From the NCBI GenBank assembly GCA_052244495.1, contig JBQPXH010000001.1: DNA of 64,000 nt; one strand, 5' to 3'. Numbering within the stretch: the stretch's first letter is position 1; every line of letters starts with the position of its first letter. Source of the stretch: Cereibacter_A sp052244495 (GTDB lineage Bacteria > Pseudomonadota > Alphaproteobacteria > Rhodobacterales > Rhodobacteraceae). The translations under genes and the position numbers were made by a program. Positions 1 to 8,980 of the stretch are shown in pieces. The notes below the pieces were generated by a model, which worked only from the letters and a program-made list of their open reading frames with translations, made no database searches and was not told the DNA's origin.

Positions 1-50
1 ATAGGAAACTGCCGGAGCCGAGGGAAGGCCGTGGCTGAAGGCGAAATCCA

Positions 51-64
51 TTGATTCAGGTCAA
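51..64. promoter_or_regulatory. FNR/CRP-type palindrome
   Basis: The sequence TTGAT-TCAG-GTCAA fits the TTGA-N6-TCAA form recognised by FNR-family regulators (FnrL in Rhodobacter), with one mismatch to the perfect TTGAT-N4-ATCAA. It lies about 150 bp before the EF-G-like gene and could equally serve a leftward gene outside the window. The match is visible; its function is inferred. The rest of positions 1-209 shows no gene. Confidence 0.45.
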
Positions 65-209
65 GGCAGCCCGGCCGGTGCGGGTGGAGCAATTGGGGTC
101 AGGCAGGCCACGAAACACTGGCCAGACTTCCGGCAAAGACGCACACTGAGCCGGGGAGAGGCGCATTCGCGGCTCTCCGCCTCCGGATTGTGCGATGGGA
201 GAACGATCC

Positions 210-2222
210 ATGAGCCATCAACCATCAGGCCCGCGCTGCGCCGCTCTGGTCGGCAGCTACACCTGCGGCAAGACGACCCTCTTCGAGGATCTGCTGTTCG
301 CCGCGGGCGCCATCGACCGGCGCGGCGCTGTCAAGGATGCCAACACCGTCGGCGATGCGGCGCCCGAGGCGCGCGCCCGCCAGATGAGCACCGAGCTTTC
401 GGTGGCGAGCTTCGACTATCTCGGCGAGCAATGGGCGCTGATCGACTGCCCCGGCTCGGTCGAACTGACCTATGACGCGCAATGCGCGATGATGGTGGCC
501 GACATCGTCGTGGTGGTGGCCGAGCCGATGCCCGAACGTGCCGTGACCCTCTCGCCGATCCTGCGCTTCCTCGACGACCGCAACATCCCGCACCTCGTCT
601 ATGTCAACAAGATGGATCTGCCCGAGGCCACGGTCCGCGGCACCTTCGAGGCGTTGCAGGCGGTCTCGGGTCGGCCGCTCGTCCTGCGCGAGATCCCGAT
701 GCGCGATGCGTCGGGCAAGGTGACCGGCATGGTGGATCTCGTGTCCGAGCGCGCCTGGCGGTGGAACCCGCACAAGCCGTCGGATCTGGTCGCGCTGCCC
801 GATGCCTTGGCCGATGCGAGCGGCGAGGCCCGGACGGGGATGCTCGAGTCGCTTGCCGATTTCGACGACGCGCTGATGACCGAACTGCTCGAGGACGTGG
901 TGCCCTCGACCGACGAGATCTATGCCAACCTGACCCGCGACCTGCAGCGCGACCTGATCGTGCCGGTCTTCTTCGGCTCGGCCGAGAACGAGAACGGGAT
1001 CCGCCGGCTGCTGAAGGCGCTGCGCCATGAGGCGCCGGGCGTCGAGGCCACGGCCGACCGGCTGGGGATCGCCACCGCCGGCACGATGGCGCAGGTCTTC
1101 AAGACCGTCTATGCGGGCCAGTCGGGGAAGATGTCGCTTGCCCGCGTGTGGTCCGGCGAAGTGAAGGACGGGATCACGCTGGGGCAGGACCGCGTCGGCT
1201 CGGTCATGGCGCTGATGGGCCGCCGCACCTCGGCCAAGGGCACGGCGGGACCGGGCGAGGTCGTGGCGCTCGGGCGCATGGCGGGGGCCGCCACGGGGGA
1301 CCTGCTGACCGAGAGCGGCGTGGTCGAGTCCGACTGGCCGGCACCGCCGGCCCCGCTCCACGCGCTGGCGATCCGGGCCGAGAAGCAGGCCGATGACGTG
1401 AAGCTCGCCGCGGCGCTGGCGCGGCTGGCCGAAGAGGATCCCTCGATCTCGTCGGCCCATCAGGCCGAGACGGCAGAGCTCGTCCTCAGCGGGCAGGGCG
1501 AGATGCAGCTTCAGATCGCGCTTTCGCGCATGAAGAACGAATATGGCCTGGTGGTGACCTCGGCCAAGCCCGCCATCCCCTATCGCGAGACCATCACCAA
1601 GGCCGCGACCATCCACGCCCGGCACAAGAAGCAGTCCGGCGGGCATGGCGAATTCGCCGACGTGCATCTCGAGATCCGGCCCCAGCCGCGCGGCGAGGGC
1701 TTCGTCTTCGACGAGCGGATCACCGGGGGGGTGGTGCCCAGGAACTACATCCCCGCCGTCGAGAAGGGCGTGCAGGGCTACCTCGCCAAGGGACCGCTCG
1801 GCCATCAGGTGGTGGACGTCGCGGTGACGCTGACCGATGGCAGCTATCACACGGTCGACAGCTCCGACATGGCCTTCCAGAAGGCGGCCCAGAAGGGCAT
1901 GTCCGAGGCGATGCCGGGCTGCGCGCCGGTGCTGCTCGAGCCCGTGCTTGCGGTGGCGGTCTCGGTCCCGTCGGAGTTCACGCCGCGGGTCCAGCGGATC
2001 GTGACCGGGCGGCGCGGCCAGCTGCTCGGCTTTGACGCCAAGGACGGTTGGCCGGGCTGGGACGAGGTGCAGGCCCTGATCCCGCAGGGCGAGATGGACG
2101 GTCTGATCGTCGAGATCCGCTCGCAGAGCCTCGGCGTCGGCACCTACACCTGCCGCTTCGACCACCTGCAGGAGCTTCACGGCCGGGAGGCCGAAAGGGC
2201 GCTGGCCGCTCAGGGTGCATGA
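210..2222 (+). CDS. elongation factor G-like GTPase (EF-G paralogue)
   Basis: A 670-residue translational GTPase with the EF-G layout: an N-terminal G domain, then domains II to V, ending near the usual EF-G C-terminus. The P-loop is GSYTCGKT at residues 15-22, the DxxG motif is DCPG at 79-82 and the NKMD motif is at 133-136. These differ from canonical EF-G (AHIDAGKTT, DTPGH), so this is the 'EF-G-like' branch seen in many alphaproteobacteria, not the main fusA, and its ribosomal role is unknown. It is also somewhat shorter than canonical EF-G. The start at 210 is preferred over the in-frame ATG at 195 because GGGAGAA (198-204) gives it a ribosome binding site. It stands alone, convergent with an exporter gene. 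Confidence 0.9.
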   Translation: MSHQPSGPRCAALVGSYTCGKTTLFEDLLFAAGAIDRRGAVKDANTVGDAAPEARARQMSTELSVASFDYLGEQWALIDCPGSVELTYDAQCAMMVADIVVVVAEPMPERAVTLSPILRFLDDRNIPHLVYVNKMDLPEATVRGTFEALQAVSGRPLVLREIPMRDASGKVTGMVDLVSERAWRWNPHKPSDLVALPDALADASGEARTGMLESLADFDDALMTELLEDVVPSTDEIYANLTRDLQRDLIVPVFFGSAENENGIRRLLKALRHEAPGVEATADRLGIATAGTMAQVFKTVYAGQSGKMSLARVWSGEVKDGITLGQDRVGSVMALMGRRTSAKGTAGPGEVVALGRMAGAATGDLLTESGVVESDWPAPPAPLHALAIRAEKQADDVKLAAALARLAEEDPSISSAHQAETAELVLSGQGEMQLQIALSRMKNEYGLVVTSAKPAIPYRETITKAATIHARHKKQSGGHGEFADVHLEIRPQPRGEGFVFDERITGGVVPRNYIPAVEKGVQGYLAKGPLGHQVVDVAVTLTDGSYHTVDSSDMAFQKAAQKGMSEAMPGCAPVLLEPVLAVAVSVPSEFTPRVQRIVTGRRGQLLGFDAKDGWPGWDEVQALIPQGEMDGLIVEIRSQSLGVGTYTCRFDHLQELHGREAERALAAQGA

Positions 2223-2247
2223 CCAGCCTCAAGAACGCTCGCGTTCG

Positions 2248-2282
2248 GGAAGGGGGGGCCTTGCGCCTCCCTTCCTGCTTTC
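2248..2282. terminator. hairpin between convergent genes
   Basis: GGAAGGGGGG pairs with CCTCCCTTCC (one G-U pair) around an 8-nt loop, followed on the plus strand by TGCTTT. It lies 26 bp after the EF-G-like stop and 25 bp before the stop of the leftward exporter gene, so it could end transcription from either side. Confidence 0.55.
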
Positions 2283-2306
2283 AAGCGGCCACGTCCGGAT
2301 CGTTGT

Positions 2307-3515
2307 TCATCCCCGTTCCGGGCGCGGCCTCCGGTGCAGGACCAGCGCCCCCACCATCAGCAGCGAGGCGAGCAGGAAGGGCGCGCCCGGCAGGTGCAGC
2401 GGCGCGCCGTCATGCGTGAAGGCGCGGAAGGTCGCGGTCATCACCAGCGGCGAGGCAATCATGGCGATGGCGTTCAGCGAGGCGAGCAGACCCTGCAACT
2501 CTCCCTGAGCATCCGCCGGCGTGGCGCGTGACAGGATGGACTGGAGCGCGGGCACCACCACGCCTCCGAGCGCCGTCACCGGGATGAGGAAGAGCGCGCC
2601 CGTTCCGGAGGTCAGGAAACCGAGGATCGCGAGGGTGAGGATGTCGACCCAGATCCCGACCAGCGCCGTGCGATGCTCGCCAAGATGCCGGATCGCAGGA
2701 CCGACCAGCGCCACCTGTCCCACGGCGAAGCTGATGCCATAGAGCGCGAGCGACGCTCCGACCATGGCCGCGCCCCAACCGAATTGCGCGTGCCCGTAGA
2801 AGGCCCAGACCGCCGGATAGACGTTCATCGCGATCCCGAGGATCAGGAAGACCGCGAGCGGCCGGCGCAGTTCGGGCAGGCGGGCCACGGCGCGCAGCGC
2901 ACCGAGCGGGTTGGCGCGCGCAAGCGCGAAGGGGCGGCGGGTGGCGTCCGTGACCGTCTCGGGCAGGATGAGGCTGCCGAGGCCGAGATTGAGCAGCGCC
3001 ATGACCGCCGCCGCGAAGAAGGGCGCCCTCAGGTCGATGCCTGCGAGCAGCCCGCCCATTGCCGGCCCGAGGACGAAGCCGATGCCGAAGCCCGCGCCGA
3101 TCAGCGCGAATCGCTTGCCGCGATGCTCGGGCGGCGTCACGTCGGCGATGAAGGCCGAGGCGGTGGCATAGGTGGCCGAGACGATCCCCGCCACGATCCG
3201 CGCCGCGAGCAGGATCGCCATCGTCGGCGCGAGCGCCATGACGAGATAGGTGGCCGACATGATGACGAGCGAGCCGAGCAGGATCGGCCGTCGCCCGAAC
3301 CGATCCGACAGGCTGCCGATGGTCGGCCCGAACAGGAACTGCATGACGGCGAAGGAGGCCGAGAGGAGACCGCCCCAGACCGCCGCCTCCGACAGGGGCT
3401 GCCCCGTGATCTCGAGGATCAGCTCGGGCATGACGGGGAAGATGAGCCCGATCCCGATCGCATCCAGCGTGACGGTGACGAGGATGAAGGCGAGGGCGAG
3501 CCGGGGCTGGGTCAT
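2307..3515 (-). CDS. TetA-like major facilitator superfamily exporter
   Basis: A 402-residue inner-membrane protein with about 12 hydrophobic segments. The MFS motif A appears after the second segment as GSLSDRFGRRP (about residues 66-76), and the N-terminus (ALAFILVTVTLDAIGIGLIFPVMPELI) is typical of the Tet/DHA1 drug:proton antiporter family. Family members export tetracycline or other hydrophobic compounds, but most chromosomal homologues are uncharacterised, so no substrate is assigned. No tetR-like regulator is adjacent. The next gene on the same strand, an alpha/beta hydrolase, ends 28 bp upstream, so they may be co-transcribed. Confidence 0.88.
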   Translation of the reverse strand: MTQPRLALAFILVTVTLDAIGIGLIFPVMPELILEITGQPLSEAAVWGGLLSASFAVMQFLFGPTIGSLSDRFGRRPILLGSLVIMSATYLVMALAPTMAILLAARIVAGIVSATYATASAFIADVTPPEHRGKRFALIGAGFGIGFVLGPAMGGLLAGIDLRAPFFAAAVMALLNLGLGSLILPETVTDATRRPFALARANPLGALRAVARLPELRRPLAVFLILGIAMNVYPAVWAFYGHAQFGWGAAMVGASLALYGISFAVGQVALVGPAIRHLGEHRTALVGIWVDILTLAILGFLTSGTGALFLIPVTALGGVVVPALQSILSRATPADAQGELQGLLASLNAIAMIASPLVMTATFRAFTHDGAPLHLPGAPFLLASLLMVGALVLHRRPRPERG

Positions 3516-3543
3516 GTGGGTCTCGGAGAAGGGCGGGCGGACC

Positions 3544-4269
3544 CTATCCGGGCGTCGGCTGGCAGGAAAGCGGATTTGCCGCCACCGCGATGAGACGTTT
3601 TGCCAGCGCCTCGGGGCAGGAGAGGAAGGGCGAATGACCCGCAGCCAGTGTCGAGACGGTGCCCGCTGGCCAGTCGTTCGTCATGGCGGCCTGGCATTCG
3701 GGCGGGATCGCGCGGTCGTCGAGGCAGCGGATGTAGTGCTTCGCCAGCGCGTGGTAGCGCGCGGTCAGGTGGATCGCCTCCTCCTGCGGGTCCACCGGCT
3801 CGGGCACCATCCTGGTCATGGCTTCGGCAGCGGTCGCGGAGTCGCAATCGTGAAAGAGGCAGTCCATGCCAAGGCCGGGGTCGAAGCGGTAGCTGCGCCG
3901 GTCCGGTGCCAGAATGATCGCCGGGCGCAGCGGCTGGCGCGCCTGTCCGCGGCGCATCGAGGCCACCGAGGCGCCATCCCGCGGAGCATAGGCGCAGAGA
4001 AAGATGAGGCGCTCGATGAAGCCCGGAGAGGCGGCCTCGGCCGCGGCGGCGATGGCGAACCCGCCTGAAGAATGGCCCACCAGCGTTACCGGAGTCGTTA
4101 TTTCGGAAAGGATCGCAGACGCATAGGACGCGATGTTCACGCTTCCTGCGAGGTTCCGCGGCAGGTCGATGGCCCGTGCCCTGTGTCCTTCCGCCTTGAG
4201 TGTCCGCATCACACCTGACCAGCACCAGGCGCCGTAGCCCGATCCGTGGACCAGAAGGAAGTCAGACAT
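3544..4269 (-). CDS. alpha/beta hydrolase (esterase-like)
   Basis: A 241-residue alpha/beta-hydrolase-fold protein. It opens with the oxyanion-region motif LVHGSGYGAWCW (about 5-16), has the nucleophile elbow GHSSGG (about 66-71) and a C-terminal GHSPFL that carries the likely catalytic histidine. The layout resembles small methyl-ester or amide esterases (plant SABP2-like family in bacteria). The substrate is unknown. Its start overlaps the end of the PcaD-like gene by 8 bp, suggesting translational coupling in a leftward operon with the exporter downstream. Confidence 0.85.
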   Translation of the reverse strand: MSDFLLVHGSGYGAWCWSGVMRTLKAEGHRARAIDLPRNLAGSVNIASYASAILSEITTPVTLVGHSSGGFAIAAAAEAASPGFIERLIFLCAYAPRDGASVASMRRGQARQPLRPAIILAPDRRSYRFDPGLGMDCLFHDCDSATAAEAMTRMVPEPVDPQEEAIHLTARYHALAKHYIRCLDDRAIPPECQAAMTNDWPAGTVSTLAAGHSPFLSCPEALAKRLIAVAANPLSCQPTPG

Positions 4270-5050
4270 GGCCGACGGAGCGCAGGAAATCCGTGATCAG
4301 CGCCGCCACCACGGCCGGCTTGTCGATGGAGGGCACATGGCCCGCGCCGCGCACGATCTCGAACCGGCTGCCCCTGATCAGCGCGGCCGTCTCGCGCACG
4401 AGGTCCGGCGGAGTCGAGCCATCCTCGGATCCGACCAGCGCGAGGGTGGGCAGGGTGAGGCTTGCCGTCGTCGTGTAGAAGTCGGTCCCAGCGATCGCCG
4501 CGGCGCCCCCGGCATAGCCATCGGGGTCGCCCGCGATGAACCGCTCGCGCCACAGCTGGCCCTCGGGGCCTTGCCGGAAGGCGGGGGCGAACCAGCGCTT
4601 CATCGTAGGCTCGGCGAGGGATTCGAGGCCGTAGCTGCGCACCTGGTCGATCCGGTCCTGCCAGATCTCGGGCGTGGCGATCTTGGCCGCGGTGTCGCAG
4701 AGGACCAGCGCGCGGACCAGATCGAGCCGCTTTACCGCAAGGCCCTGCGCGATCATCCCGCCGATCGAGCAGCCGACGAAGACCGCGTCGCGGATCGAGA
4801 GCGCCTCCATCAGCCGCTCGGCGTCACGGACGAGGGCCCCCATCGCATACGGCGGCTCGGGTGTGGAGGAGCCACCGTGACCGCGCAGGTCGTAGCGAAG
4901 GATCCGGAGGCTCTGCGGCAGCAGAGGCACGAGGTTGTCCCAGATCCGCAGGTCCGAGCCGAGCGCATGGGCGAAGACGACGGGCGCGCCGGTGGCGCTG
5001 CCCTCATCTCGGTAGGAGAGGCGGAGATCGCCGAGTTGCAGGTCTGGCAT
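4262..5050 (-). CDS. pcaD: 3-oxoadipate enol-lactonase-like hydrolase
   Basis: A 262-residue alpha/beta hydrolase resembling PcaD, which hydrolyses 3-oxoadipate enol-lactone in the beta-ketoadipate pathway. Visible motifs are FAHALGSDLRIW, the nucleophile elbow GCSIGG, LVGSEDGSTPP (acid region) and GAGHVPSIDKP (catalytic His). The start at 5050 is chosen because GGAG lies 8 bp upstream; an in-frame ATG at 5077 lacks such a site. No other pca gene is nearby, so the pathway role is a family-based guess and a general esterase or lactonase is possible. It overlaps the next hydrolase gene by 8 bp. Confidence 0.8.
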   Translation of the reverse strand: MPDLQLGDLRLSYRDEGSATGAPVVFAHALGSDLRIWDNLVPLLPQSLRILRYDLRGHGGSSTPEPPYAMGALVRDAERLMEALSIRDAVFVGCSIGGMIAQGLAVKRLDLVRALVLCDTAAKIATPEIWQDRIDQVRSYGLESLAEPTMKRWFAPAFRQGPEGQLWRERFIAGDPDGYAGGAAAIAGTDFYTTTASLTLPTLALVGSEDGSTPPDLVRETAALIRGSRFEIVRGAGHVPSIDKPAVVAALITDFLRSVGHV

Positions 5051-5138
5051 GGGTCGGGCTCCATGGATCTCCGGCATGCGGAGGGCGTTTCGGGACAGGC
5101 CGGCGCATCCTGCCGTTCACGAAGCGCGAACGGCAGGG

Positions 5139-6116
5139 TCAGTCGGCGAGGCGCCCGAGGGCGCGGGCGAAGACCGGCGCATCGACATTTCCGCCCGAGG
5201 CCGTGCAGATGACGGCCCCGCCCTCGATGGCCTCGGGCCGGAAGAGTGCTGCCGCCAGCGCCACCGCGCCCCCGGGCTCGAGCACGATCTTGAGCCGCTG
5301 GCAGGCGAGCGCCATCGCCTCCAGCGCCTCGTCATCGCTGACGGCGAGGCCCGGCCCGCAGAGTCGGGCGAGGATGGGGAAGGTGATCCGGCCGGGCGCC
5401 GGGGTGACGATGGCATCGCAGAGCGAGCCGGTCAGGGTCGGGTTGCTCAGGATCCTGCCCGCGGCGAGGCTGCGGGCGGTGTCGTCGAAGCCTGAAGGCT
5501 CGACCGGGCGCACGCGCAGCCCCGGCGCGCGCGCCTCGAGGGCGAGGGCGATGCCGGCCGTCAGCCCGCCGCCGCCGCAGCAGGTGAGCACGTCGGCGGT
5601 CGTGACGCCCGCCTCCGCTGCCTGTTCGGCGATCTCGAGTCCCGTCGTGCCCTGTCCCGCAATGACCAGCGGCTCGTCGAAGGGACGGATCAGGGTCAGA
5701 TCCCGCTCTTCCGCGAGCCGCGCGCCGATCGCATCGCGATCCTCCGTCGCGCGGTCATAGAGCACCACCTCGGCTCCAAGCGCGCGGGTGTTCTCGATCT
5801 TGAGCCGTGGTGCGTCCGAAGGCATCACGATCACGGCGGGGGCGTCGTGCCGTGCGGCGGCCAGCGCCACCCCCTGCGCATGGTTGCCCGAGGAGTAGGC
5901 GATGACGCCTTGAGCCCGGCGCGACGGATCGAGCGCCGAGAGCGCCGACCAGGCCCCGCGGAACTTGAACGAGCCGGTGTGCTGCAGGCATTCGGCCTTC
6001 ACCAGCACCCGCCGCCCCGCGATCTCGTCGAGGAAGGGCGAGGAGAGGAGGGGCGTGCGCCGCGCGTGGCCCGAGAGCCGGGCCGCTGCGGCCTCGATCA
6101 TCGCGATGTCGGTCAT
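5139..6116 (-). CDS. threonine/serine dehydratase-like PLP enzyme
   Basis: A 325-residue fold-type II PLP enzyme. The cofactor lysine sits in GSFKFRG (about residues 47-53), SSGNHAQG follows (about 75-82) and a glycine-rich phosphate-binding loop CCGGGGLTAG is near the middle. Family members deaminate L-threonine or L-serine to 2-oxoacids; some are serine racemases or hydroxyaspartate dehydratases. The C-terminal regulatory domain of biosynthetic IlvA is absent, so a catabolic or racemase-type enzyme is favoured. Its ATG overlaps the stop of the upstream hydrolase gene as ATGA. Confidence 0.87.
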   Translation of the reverse strand: MTDIAMIEAAAARLSGHARRTPLLSSPFLDEIAGRRVLVKAECLQHTGSFKFRGAWSALSALDPSRRAQGVIAYSSGNHAQGVALAAARHDAPAVIVMPSDAPRLKIENTRALGAEVVLYDRATEDRDAIGARLAEERDLTLIRPFDEPLVIAGQGTTGLEIAEQAAEAGVTTADVLTCCGGGGLTAGIALALEARAPGLRVRPVEPSGFDDTARSLAAGRILSNPTLTGSLCDAIVTPAPGRITFPILARLCGPGLAVSDDEALEAMALACQRLKIVLEPGGAVALAAALFRPEAIEGGAVICTASGGNVDAPVFARALGRLAD

Positions 6117-6937
6117 GCGACGGCCTTCAGGAAGTCACGGATCGCGGCGAGGCTTTCGGGCTCGTCGAGGAAGGGGATGTGGGCGCGTCCCGGCACCTCG
6201 GCGAAGATCATGTCGGGACGCCTGCGCCGCATCTCGGCGGCGGTCGCAGGCGAGAGAAGATCCGAGTTCGCCCCCCGGATCAGCGCCAGCGGCAGGCCCG
6301 CACAGGCATCGAAGAGCGGCCAGAGGTCCGCGGGCTCGCCCTCGAAGGCGCCAATGAAGGCCTCGCGCAGCGTCGGGTCGTAGGTGATGCGCAGGCCGTC
6401 GGGGGTCTGCGTGTAGTGGAGCCTCGCTTCCGCCATCCAGCGCTCGTCCGGCACGCCGGCGAAGCCCGTCATGAGCCACGGCAGCGCCGCAGCGAGCTCG
6501 GCATGGGTGCCGACAGCGGGGTTCCGGCCGACGTAGTTGAAGATCTTCTCAAGGCCCGCCCGGTCAATCTCCGGCCCCACGTCGTTGAGGCACAGTCCCC
6601 GCATGCGGTCCTTCGCCGTGGCCGCGAGGAACATGCCGATCAGGCCGCCGCGCGAGGTGCCGAGGATCGCCGTCGAGCCGATGCCGAGATGGTCGAGCAG
6701 CTCCACCGCGTCCCGCGCCTCGCGCGGGACGGTATAGGTCGCGGCGCCGGTCCAGTCGGAGGCGCCGCGCCCGCGATAGTCCGGCCGGATCAGCCTGACG
6801 CCCGACAGATGCGGCGCCACGTAGTCGAAGTCGCCCCCTGTCCGGGTGAGACCCGAGAGACAGAGGAGCGGCAGCCCCTCTCCCTCGTCGGCATAGGCGA
6901 GGCGGGCACCGTCGCTCGCGGTGAAGAACTGGGGCAT
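6113..6937 (-). CDS. alpha/beta hydrolase
   Basis: A 274-residue alpha/beta-fold hydrolase from the ATG at 6937. Motifs: LCLSGLTRTGGDFD (oxyanion region), DYRGRGASD, the nucleophile elbow GTSRGG and C-terminal GRAHIPFLDEP with the probable catalytic histidine. A longer reading to 7030 adds an arginine-rich stretch with no family resemblance, so the internal ATG is chosen even though its ribosome binding site is weak. It is first in the leftward group and divergent from the ABC exporter. Substrate unknown. Confidence 0.83.
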   Translation of the reverse strand: MPQFFTASDGARLAYADEGEGLPLLCLSGLTRTGGDFDYVAPHLSGVRLIRPDYRGRGASDWTGAATYTVPREARDAVELLDHLGIGSTAILGTSRGGLIGMFLAATAKDRMRGLCLNDVGPEIDRAGLEKIFNYVGRNPAVGTHAELAAALPWLMTGFAGVPDERWMAEARLHYTQTPDGLRITYDPTLREAFIGAFEGEPADLWPLFDACAGLPLALIRGANSDLLSPATAAEMRRRRPDMIFAEVPGRAHIPFLDEPESLAAIRDFLKAVA

Positions 6938-7077
6938 CGGAGGGCTCTCGTGACGTGGGGTCGGCGGGAGACTTGCACAGCTTCCGTCGCGACGGAAGTC
7001 CGGCGTGAAGGATCGGGACCTTGCCGCCACGGCCGTTGCGCCCTAAACCACGGCCCGACAAGAGGAGGACGGGACGC

Positions 7078-8865
7078 ATGGCACGAAGACCCACCACCCA
7101 GCTCGAGGATCGTCCGACATCGAGGAGGATGGGTGCGCTGCGGGGCCTCGTGCCATTCCTCGCCCCCTATCGCAAGCTGACCTTCGGGGCGCTCGGCGCG
7201 CTCGTCCTGACCGCGATCATCAGCCTGATCCTGCCCGTGACGGTGCGGCGCGTGGTCGACGGGTTCATGGAGAACAACGCGGCGCTTCTCGACGAGTATT
7301 TTTCCGCGGCGCTCTTCATCGCGGCGGCGCTCGCGGCGGGAACGGGCCTGCGCTACTACCTCGTCACCCGTCTGGGCGAGCGGGTCGTGGCCGACATCCG
7401 CCGCGCGCTCTTCGACCGGATGATGGGCATGAGCCCCGCCTTCTTCGAGCGGATCATGACGGGCGAGGTGCTCTCGCGACTGACCACCGACACGACGCTG
7501 CTGCTGTCGGTGATCGGCTCCTCGATCTCGGTGGCGCTGCGCAACCTGCTGATCCTGATCGGCGGCCTGATCCTCCTCCTCTTCACCTCGACCAAGCTGA
7601 CCGGCCTCGTGATGCTGATCGTGCCGCTGGTGGTGGTGCCGATCGTGATCCTCGGCCGCAAGCTCCGCCGTCTGTCGCGCGAGAACCAGGACTGGATCGC
7701 GCAAAGCTCGGGCAACGCGTCCGAGGCGCTCCTTTCGGTGCAGACGGTGCAGGCCTTCACCCACGAGCGCCAGTCGCGGTCGGTCTTCGGCGAGGTGACC
7801 GAGAAGTCCTTCCTGTCGGCCAAGGACCGGATCGGCACGCGGGCGATCATGACGGTGATCGTGATCTTCCTCGTCTTCACCGGGATCGTCGGCGTTCTCT
7901 GGGTCGGTGCGCGCGACGTGCGCGCGGGCACCATGACCCCGGGCGAGATGGTCCAGTTCCTCATCTACGCGGTGATGGTGGCGGGGTCGGTCGGCGCGCT
8001 GTCCGAGATCTGGAGCGAGCTGCAGCGCGCGGCAGGCGCGACGGAGCGGCTGAACGAGCTGCTGACCGCCGACGATCCGGTGCGGGATCCGGCCGAGCCG
8101 GTGGCGCTGCCGCGGCCCGTGCGCGGCGAGATCCGCTTCGAGGGTGTCCGCTTCCGCTATCCGGCGCGGCCCGAGGTCTCGGCGCTCGACGGAGTGGATC
8201 TCGAAGTGCGTCCGGGCGAGACGGTGGCGCTGGTGGGGCCCTCGGGCGCGGGCAAGACCACGATCCTGCAGTTGCTGCTGCGCTTCTACGATCCGCAGCA
8301 GGGGACGGTCCGGATCGATGGCATCGACCTGCGCGACATGACGCGCGACGACTTCCGCCGCGCCATCGCGCTCGTGCCGCAGGATCCGGTGATCTTCGCC
8401 ACGTCCGCCCGCGAGAACATCCGCTTCGGCCGACCCGAGGCGACCGACGCCGAGGTCGAGGAAGCCGCCCGCGCCGCCGCCGCGCACGACTTCCTGAGCA
8501 TGCTGCCGCAGGGCTACGATACCTACGTGGGCGAGCGGGGCGTGATGCTCTCGGGCGGGCAGAAGCAGCGGGTGGCGCTGGCTCGCGCGATCCTGCGAGG
8601 GGCGAAGATCCTGCTGCTGGACGAGGCGACCTCGGCGCTCGATGCCGAAAGCGAGCGGGCGGTGCAGACCGCGGTCGAGGCCATGGCGCATGACCGCACC
8701 ACCCTCGTCGTCGCCCACCGCCTCGCCACCGTGAAGCGTGCGGACCGGATCGTGGTGTTCGACCACGGCCGGATCGTGGCGACCGGCACGCATGACGCGC
8801 TGGTGGCCGAGGGAGGTCTCTACGCGCGCCTCGCGCGGCTGCAGTTCACCGACGGCGCGATCTGA
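7078..8865 (+). CDS. half-size ABC exporter (MsbA/LmrA-type), fused TMD-NBD
   Basis: A 595-residue ABC half-transporter expected to work as an inner-membrane homodimer. The N-terminal exporter-type membrane domain (about residues 20-310) has six hydrophobic segments. The ATPase domain (about 340-590) has Walker A GPSGAGKTT, signature LSGGQKQR, Walker B ILLLDEATSALD and the H-loop AHRLAT. The start at 7078 is preceded by AAGAGGAGG; an upstream ATG at 7021 has none. The substrate cannot be read from sequence; lipids, peptides and drugs are all known for the family. It is divergent from the hydrolase group. Confidence 0.9.
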   Translation: MARRPTTQLEDRPTSRRMGALRGLVPFLAPYRKLTFGALGALVLTAIISLILPVTVRRVVDGFMENNAALLDEYFSAALFIAAALAAGTGLRYYLVTRLGERVVADIRRALFDRMMGMSPAFFERIMTGEVLSRLTTDTTLLLSVIGSSISVALRNLLILIGGLILLLFTSTKLTGLVMLIVPLVVVPIVILGRKLRRLSRENQDWIAQSSGNASEALLSVQTVQAFTHERQSRSVFGEVTEKSFLSAKDRIGTRAIMTVIVIFLVFTGIVGVLWVGARDVRAGTMTPGEMVQFLIYAVMVAGSVGALSEIWSELQRAAGATERLNELLTADDPVRDPAEPVALPRPVRGEIRFEGVRFRYPARPEVSALDGVDLEVRPGETVALVGPSGAGKTTILQLLLRFYDPQQGTVRIDGIDLRDMTRDDFRRAIALVPQDPVIFATSARENIRFGRPEATDAEVEEAARAAAAHDFLSMLPQGYDTYVGERGVMLSGGQKQRVALARAILRGAKILLLDEATSALDAESERAVQTAVEAMAHDRTTLVVAHRLATVKRADRIVVFDHGRIVATGTHDALVAEGGLYARLARLQFTDGAI

Positions 8866-8883
8866 TCGGATCCTGACGTTGCG

Positions 8884-8919
8884 TTTGTCGCGGCCCGCCG
8901 CCTTGCCGTCCGCGACAAA
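8884..8919. promoter_or_regulatory. 10-bp inverted repeat before acyl-CoA synthetase gene
   Basis: TTTGTCGCGG (8884-8893) and CCGCGACAAA (8910-8919) form a perfect inverted repeat with a 16-nt spacer, 61 bp before the acyl-CoA synthetase start and 18 bp after the ABC exporter stop. No T-tract follows on the plus strand, so an operator is at least as likely as a terminator. Confidence 0.4.
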
Positions 8920-8980
8920 ACATCCCATCGTTCCGACCAAAGACGGGGCTTTCGGTAACGGAAGCCGGGAGGAGGAAAAC

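Noticed and set aside
225..2180. 651-codon open frame antisense to the EF-G-like gene
   Set aside because: High G+C leaves few stops in antisense frames; the translation is His/Arg/Gly-rich without any recognisable domain.
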